NCBI GenBank assembly: GCA_964577615.1
Contig: CAZNZW010000016.1
Span: forward strand, 1 to 53,867
DNA length: 53,867 nt
Direction of reading: 5' to 3'
Source: QNYZ01 sp964577615
Lineage (GTDB): Bacteria > Desulfobacterota > Desulfobacteria > Desulfobacterales > QNYZ01
Positions within the stretch are counted from its first letter, which is position 1; each line of letters opens with the position of its first letter. Below, piece after piece: positions 50,214 to 53,867 of this stretch. The position numbers were made by a program, and so were the translations under genes. Under the pieces are notes generated by a model. The model made no database searches. It saw nothing but the letters and a program-made list of their open reading frames with translations, and was not told where the DNA came from.

Positions 50214-50295
50214 CTCCTTTGAAAAGATGGATTGGATTTTACGGTACGTATACGAATTTGCTTAAATTTTCCCTCCGTCACACCTCCTTTGAAAA
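50214..50295 (-). repeat. Duplicated Shine-Dalgarno box in the exporter leader
   Basis: The 12-base sequence CTCCTTTGAAAA (plus strand) occurs at 50214-50225 and again at 50284-50295, 70 bases apart. Each copy contains an AAAGGAG ribosome-binding sequence on the coding strand. The first serves the 50206 start; the second faces a GTG at 50281 in the same frame. Confidence 0.5.
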
Positions 50296-50313
50296 AATTT
50301 TATAATTGTGGTT

Positions 50314-50745
50314 TTAATTTTGTTTTTTACCTTTAACAGCCACCCATGCCCCGAAAAACGTAAAAGCCAGGGCGGATAAACCAAAAACAAGATAGCGATA
50401 GCCGGTTGCGCCGGATTCCCATGGCGAAAAAACGATCAGAGAGATACCGCCGGTGACCGCCAGCAGAATACTGATGGCAATCAGGCAGGTGCGGCGACGG
50501 GGAAAATTTCCGCCGCCTCTGTTAATCAGGCCATAGCCGCTGTTTGCCGCATTAAAAGCAATGATGGCCGGAAGAATCCAGGCCAGCGTAGAACCGGACA
50601 ACAGCATCGATAAAAAAACAAGCAGAATAACGATACCCGCCATTCCCGTTATCGCTGCATAAATAAAAATTCCCACTGGCAGGGCCAGGAGCCGCTTGAT
50701 ATGATCAACGATCATCCTGGCACTGCTGACATAGATATCCAGCAT
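50314..50745 (-). CDS. Small membrane protein upstream of the exporter
   Basis: 143 aa with four hydrophobic segments (LPVGIFIYAAITGMAGIVIL, LAWILPAIIAFNAANSGYGL, TCLIAISILLAVTGGISLIV, YRYLVFGLSALAFTFFGAWV). No family recognised. The C-terminus is basic (KGKKQN) and therefore probably cytoplasmic. The start at 50745 has GAGGGAG; the frame from 50799 adds 18 residues without support. It sits 107 bases before the exporter gene on the same strand and likely shares its transcript. Confidence 0.55.
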   Translation of the reverse strand: MLDIYVSSARMIVDHIKRLLALPVGIFIYAAITGMAGIVILLVFLSMLLSGSTLAWILPAIIAFNAANSGYGLINRGGGNFPRRRTCLIAISILLAVTGGISLIVFSPWESGATGYRYLVFGLSALAFTFFGAWVAVKGKKQN

Positions 50746-51036
50746 ACGCTCCCTCTGGTTCCGGTGGTGGATACGACCTGAAAACGATAAAGCAAGCAAT
50801 ATGCCAGAAAAAAAAATTCCCCGTCGGCTGACGCCACCGCACGTCTCAACACATTGTAATGTTATTATTTTATAAATTTGTGAACATTTTTTTCACCATC
50901 CGGAATAAATATTCGTATTGACTTTTTTCATTGGCAGGTATAGACAAAATCAACATTGAAAGCGCCAGAGAAGGCATGCCCCCTTGAAATTTTATTTTAA
51001 TTCAAGATACTTAAACAATTGCAATAAATACATTTC

Positions 51037-51058
51037 AGTGCAGGGCAAATATTGCACT
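51037..51058 (+). promoter_or_regulatory. Inverted repeat, candidate upstream activator site
   Basis: AGTGCA (51037-51042) and TGCACT (51053-51058) form a perfect 6-base inverted repeat with a 10-base spacer, centred about 120 bases upstream of the sigma-54 promoter. That is the usual distance for an NtrC-type enhancer. The T-rich run that follows (51058-51073) would also suit a terminator, but no gene ends nearby. Confidence 0.4.
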
Positions 51059-51170
51059 TTTTTTCTTTTTTTCCGCTCGCTTTCATATTTCACGTCGCTG
51101 CGAACAGATTAACAAGCTGAATATACGGTGTTTATTAATTGTAAAAAAACCAGCCACCGGAACGCATAAA

Positions 51171-51186
51171 TGGTATGGTTATTGCT
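51171..51186 (+). promoter_or_regulatory. Sigma-54 promoter of the molybdopterin oxidoreductase operon
   Basis: TGGTATGGTTATTGCT matches the consensus TGGCACGNNNNTTGCW with the GG and GC doublets at exactly the right distance. The A at position 5, the G at 7, TT at 12-13 and the final W also match; only two T for C changes are seen. Transcription would start near 51198, giving a leader of about 115 bases before the ATG at 51313. Confidence 0.65.
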
Positions 51187-51276
51187 TAGTTCAAGCTTCT
51201 TATTGTCGATATCGCCGTCAATATTTTAGGGTTTATCAAGCCGTAATAAATTTAAACGCAGATTTGTTAATTAGAA

Positions 51277-51288
51277 TTGCAATTGCAA
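51277..51288. promoter_or_regulatory. Palindrome in the leader of the molybdopterin enzyme
   Basis: TTGCAATTGCAA is a perfect 12-base palindrome 24 bases before the ATG, overlapping the region just before the Shine-Dalgarno (GGAGGA at 51302). It could be a repressor site or a small mRNA hairpin. Confidence 0.3.
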
Positions 51289-51312
51289 GGTAATTGAAAC
51301 TGGAGGAGAATC

Positions 51313-53400
51313 ATGGAAAAAGAAGTGTACAGTCTTTGTTTTATGTGTTCCGTCCGCTGCCCGATCCGGGTCCTGGTCAAAGACGGCCAGGTAGACTGGA
51401 TCGAAGGAAATCCGCATGTGGCCGGCATGGAGGGCAGCCTGTGCCCCAGAGGCGCAGCCGGCATCAAAACGCTTTACGACGATCAGCGGGTTCAGTCTCC
51501 CATGATCCGGGTCGGCGAGCGGGGTGCGGGCCACTGGCGGAAAGCATCCTGGGATGAAGCGCTTGATTATGTGGGCGATAAACTGAAAAAAATAATCGCC
51601 AAAAACGGTGGTCACAGTGTTCTGCTTGGCGAACGGACCCAGCTGGCCACGCATGTCAGCAAAACCTTTCTCAAAGCCATCAAATCCCCCAACCAGTTTA
51701 CCCATGACGCTTTGTGCAAAGGCTCGGTCAATACCGCCTGCCGGTCCCTTTTCGGCTACACGGACGCGCAGATGAGCATGCATTATAAAAAAACAAAAAG
51801 CATCGTCATGTACGGCCGGAACCTGTTTGAATCGATCGCGGTTAAAGAAGTCAATAATCTGATGTACGCCCTGGAGCATGGTGCCAAAATGACCTATATC
51901 GACCCCCGGGTCAACGTCACCGCCACCAAGGCACAGCGCTACTGGATGATCCGTCCGGGCACCGACCTGGCGCTGAACTACGCGCTGATTCATGTCATTC
52001 TGAAAGAACGCCTCTACGACGCCGAGTATGTGAACCGGTGGGTTCTGGGGCTCAACGAACTTCAGGAGTTCGTCAATGATTTCAGCCCTGAGTGGGCGGA
52101 AAAAGAGACGGGTATCCCTGCCGGCGCGATTGTAGAACTCGCCCGGGAAGTCTCCCGCGACAAGCCCAATGTCATTTTCCATTTCGGATACCGCGGGGCC
52201 AATCATAAGAACGAACTCTATGTCCGACGGTCCATCATGATTTTGAACTCCCTGATGGGATCCATGGAAGCACCGGGCGGCTACTTTTTTAAGAAAGGTC
52301 CGGGAGAAGAAGGCGGCAAGCCGGCACGGAAGCTGACCGGCCAGAAAGGGTTGCCGAAAATCGACGTTCCCCGCTTCGACAAGGTGGGCACCAAGGACTT
52401 CCCCCTGCCCGACCCGAACCACGGCGTGCCCCAGGTACTTCCCTACGCCATCCTGAATAATGATCCCTACCCCATCAAGGCGCTTATCGCCTACCGCTTT
52501 GACCCCTTGATGTCCATTCCAGACACCACGTTGACCAAAAAAGCGCTGGACAAACTCGACCTGATTGTCGCCATCGACATCAACTACAGCGATATCGCCT
52601 GGTATGCAGACGTCATCCTGCCCGAATCAACCTATCTGGAACGGACCGACAGCATCCAGCAGGCCAATGGCCTTAAACCGCAGATGTTCCTGCGTAAACA
52701 GGCGGTTCCACCGCGCTACGATACCCGGGATGGCGCCATGATCCTCAAGCAGATCGCTGATCGGATCGGCACCGGCAAATTCTTCCCCTATGAAAATATG
52801 GACGAGCTGGTTAAATGGCAGCTCAAGGGCACCGGGTTCAAGATGGAAGACTTTGACAAGAAAGGGTTCGTCGCCTACGGAAAAAAACAGATTTTCTGGG
52901 ACCGGAAAGACGGGATCAAATTCAAGACGCCATCAGGAAAGATCGAGTTCAAGTCCTCTCTGCTGGAAGATGCCGGGTTTGAATCCTTTCCAGCCTATGA
53001 ACCCATGCCCAGCCCGCCGAAAAATAAATTCCGGCTGGTGGTGGGAAGAACGGCCCTGCACACCCACATTGCCACCCAGAACAATGCGTATCTGAATGAT
53101 CTCTGTGGCGAGAATGAATTGTGGATCAACGATCAGCGGGCGGGTGACCTGGGCATCAGCGATGGTGACATGGTCAAAATTTCTTCCAAGGTAGGCGCTG
53201 GTGAGCTCAAGGCCAAAGTAACCGACCTGATCCATCCGGAAGCGGTGTTCATGCTTCACGGGTTCGGCCATGAGGCTAAGATGGCAAAGCGCTCTTATGC
53301 CAAAGGGGTTAGCGATGCACTGCTGATGGAAAACTTGAGTGATAATATCGGCGGCAGCCCGGCGCTTCACGATACCTTTGTATCCGTTAAGCCGGCTTAA
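51313..53400 (+). CDS. Molybdopterin oxidoreductase, Psr/Phs-like catalytic subunit
   Basis: 695 aa. DMSO-reductase superfamily. An N-terminal 4Fe-4S motif, C9, C12, C16 and C44 (LCFMCSVRC and SLCPRG), is followed by WDEALDYVGDKL. The likely Mo/W ligand is C135 in THDALCKGSVN, the place used by polysulfide/thiosulfate reductases. Pterin-binding blocks include YIDPRVNVTATKA, RPGTDLALNYALIHV and, in the C-terminal domain, GRTALHTHIATQN. There is no twin-arginine signal, unlike periplasmic PsrA/PhsA, so a cytoplasmic enzyme is predicted. GGAGGA precedes the ATG. Substrate is inferred, not shown; the next gene encodes its FeS subunit. Confidence 0.85.
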   Translation: MEKEVYSLCFMCSVRCPIRVLVKDGQVDWIEGNPHVAGMEGSLCPRGAAGIKTLYDDQRVQSPMIRVGERGAGHWRKASWDEALDYVGDKLKKIIAKNGGHSVLLGERTQLATHVSKTFLKAIKSPNQFTHDALCKGSVNTACRSLFGYTDAQMSMHYKKTKSIVMYGRNLFESIAVKEVNNLMYALEHGAKMTYIDPRVNVTATKAQRYWMIRPGTDLALNYALIHVILKERLYDAEYVNRWVLGLNELQEFVNDFSPEWAEKETGIPAGAIVELAREVSRDKPNVIFHFGYRGANHKNELYVRRSIMILNSLMGSMEAPGGYFFKKGPGEEGGKPARKLTGQKGLPKIDVPRFDKVGTKDFPLPDPNHGVPQVLPYAILNNDPYPIKALIAYRFDPLMSIPDTTLTKKALDKLDLIVAIDINYSDIAWYADVILPESTYLERTDSIQQANGLKPQMFLRKQAVPPRYDTRDGAMILKQIADRIGTGKFFPYENMDELVKWQLKGTGFKMEDFDKKGFVAYGKKQIFWDRKDGIKFKTPSGKIEFKSSLLEDAGFESFPAYEPMPSPPKNKFRLVVGRTALHTHIATQNNAYLNDLCGENELWINDQRAGDLGISDGDMVKISSKVGAGELKAKVTDLIHPEAVFMLHGFGHEAKMAKRSYAKGVSDALLMENLSDNIGGSPALHDTFVSVKPA

Positions 53401-53443
53401 TCAGATCAATCTGAATTTTTTTCAAGCGACGAGATCGCGATAT

Positions 53444-53462
53444 AAAATCGTCCAGCGATTTT
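53444..53462 (+). other. Intercistronic hairpin before the FeS subunit gene
   Basis: AAAATCG (53444-53450) pairs with CGATTTT (53456-53462) around a 5-base loop, ending just before the Shine-Dalgarno GGAGGT (53465-53470). With no T-run it is more likely a processing or translation-tuning element than a terminator. Confidence 0.35.
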
Positions 53463-53475
53463 ATGGAGGTTACTA

Positions 53476-53867
53476 ATGAGTAAATATTTCATGTTACAGG
53501 ATCAGCAGAAATGCATTGGCTGCCATTCGTGCGAGATTCAATGCAAAAGCAACAAAATGTTGCCGCCGGAACCCAAACTCTGCCAGGTTGTTGAGGTGGG
53601 CCCCAAACTTGTCGACGGTCAGCCGCGGGCATCTTATATCTTCATGCCCTGTTTTCACTGCGAAAATCCCTGGTGTGTGGCCGCCTGCCCCACCGGTGCC
53701 ATGCAGCGCCGGGAAAAAGACGGGATCGTCTTTGTGGATCACGATCTGTGCGTGGGCTGCAAAACATGTATCTCAGCCTGCCCCTGGGGCGCGCCCCAGT
53801 GGAACCCGGAAATCGGAAAAGTGGTCAAGTGCGACTATTGCATGGACCGGATTGACGCCGGCCTTAA
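53476..53867 (+). CDS. PsrB/PhsB-like 4Fe-4S electron-transfer subunit, cut by window end
   Basis: 130 codons visible; the frame is open at the right edge. It starts with GGAGGT and ATG at 53476. Cysteine groups are KCIGCHSCEIQC, PCFHCENPWCVAACPTGA, LCVGCKTCISACPWGAP and the beginning of a fourth group, KCDYCMDR, giving the four-cluster ferredoxin layout of PsrB, PhsB, DmsB and similar subunits. It should pass electrons between the molybdopterin subunit and a membrane anchor, probably NrfD/PsrC-like and encoded beyond the window. It has no signal peptide, as expected for a subunit that matches the non-Tat catalytic partner. Confidence 0.9.
   Translation, partial: MSKYFMLQDQQKCIGCHSCEIQCKSNKMLPPEPKLCQVVEVGPKLVDGQPRASYIFMPCFHCENPWCVAACPTGAMQRREKDGIVFVDHDLCVGCKTCISACPWGAPQWNPEIGKVVKCDYCMDRIDAGL

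Larger units (their letters stand above)
50746..51312. other. Large divergent regulatory interval
   Basis: 567 A/T-rich bases without a gene, between the exporter operon (minus) and the molybdopterin enzyme (plus). It contains the inverted repeat at 51037, the sigma-54 promoter at 51171 and the palindrome at 51277, described separately. TTGTGAACATTTTTTTCACC at 50878 resembles a Crp/Rex-type site but has the wrong spacing. Confidence 0.6.

Noticed and set aside
50259..50274. Sigma-54 promoter for the exporter gene on the minus strand
   Set aside because: GG and GC doublets have the right spacing but most other consensus positions fail, and it overlaps the repeated Shine-Dalgarno region.
50878..50897. 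Crp/HcpR/Rex-type site before the exporter operon
   Set aside because: TTGTGA and TTCAC half-sites are present but the spacer is longer than any of these regulators uses.
51271..52422. 383-aa open frame antisense to the molybdopterin gene
   Set aside because: Shadow of conserved pterin-binding blocks; starts and ends without regulatory signals.
1..53867. CRISPR arrays, insertion sequences, tRNA or rRNA genes
   Set aside because: Looked for regular repeats, transposase motifs with terminal repeats, and tRNA-like cloverleaf ends; none was found by eye. A tRNAscan or ISfinder run could still find something small.

Overview
The window reads as a chromosomal contig of an anaerobic, Gram-negative bacterium of the Desulfobacterota (sulfate-reducer type). 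The evidence is a siroheme/ferredoxin protein with a PCP_red domain, a PxxKW cysteine-rich protein, sigma-54 regulators, a fatty-acid beta-oxidation pair, a molybdopterin oxidoreductase with a PsrB-like ferredoxin, a TauE-type exporter, and outer-membrane/LPS functions (TolC, KdsD, an LpoA-like lipoprotein). This lineage call is inferred from gene content, not from a marker gene. No rRNA, tRNA, insertion sequence or CRISPR array was seen. There is one 100-N scaffold gap (25094-25193).

Layout. 0.3-5.8 kb: NUDIX hydrolase, an exported unknown, a ferritin-like protein, an HD-domain protein, a ferredoxin and a convergent siroheme protein. 5.9-11.4 kb: TolC-like efflux protein, nadE, dinB, ilvD. 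11.4-22.1 kb: thirteen genes on the minus strand built around an MglA-type Ras-like GTPase and its MglB-type roadblock partner. With them are a soluble histidine kinase, two receiver proteins, PATAN/DUF4388-like proteins, a second roadblock protein, a TPR/GspE_N-like protein, a zinc-ribbon/HAMP receptor with no output domain, and two orphan periplasmic binding proteins. A GGDEF protein is divergent from it. I regard this cluster as the best candidate for an undescribed system: a GTPase-centred signalling cascade fed by periplasmic ligand binding.

23.7-28.4 kb: nucleotide-sugar dehydrogenase, a gap-truncated pseudouridine synthase, argJ and a sigma-54 activator with an odd Walker B motif. 28.6-31.8 kb: a second small-GTPase module (coiled-coil protein, inner-membrane-anchored OmpA-domain protein, Rab-like GTPase). 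31.9-40.1 kb: PxxKW protein, aminotransferase, truA, AEC transporter, kdsD, phosphofructokinase, LpoA-like lipoprotein. 40.2-43.8 kb: thiolase and FadN-like enzyme behind a clear promoter/operator. 44.1-53.9 kb: a sigma-54 two-component system, a cluster of membrane proteins including a TauE exporter with a large exported N-terminal domain, and, divergently, a molybdopterin oxidoreductase with its FeS subunit (cut by the window end) behind a good sigma-54 promoter. These last genes plausibly form one inorganic-sulfur module.

Functions were assigned by reading motifs by eye; no database search was run. Start codons were chosen from Shine-Dalgarno sequences and family length.
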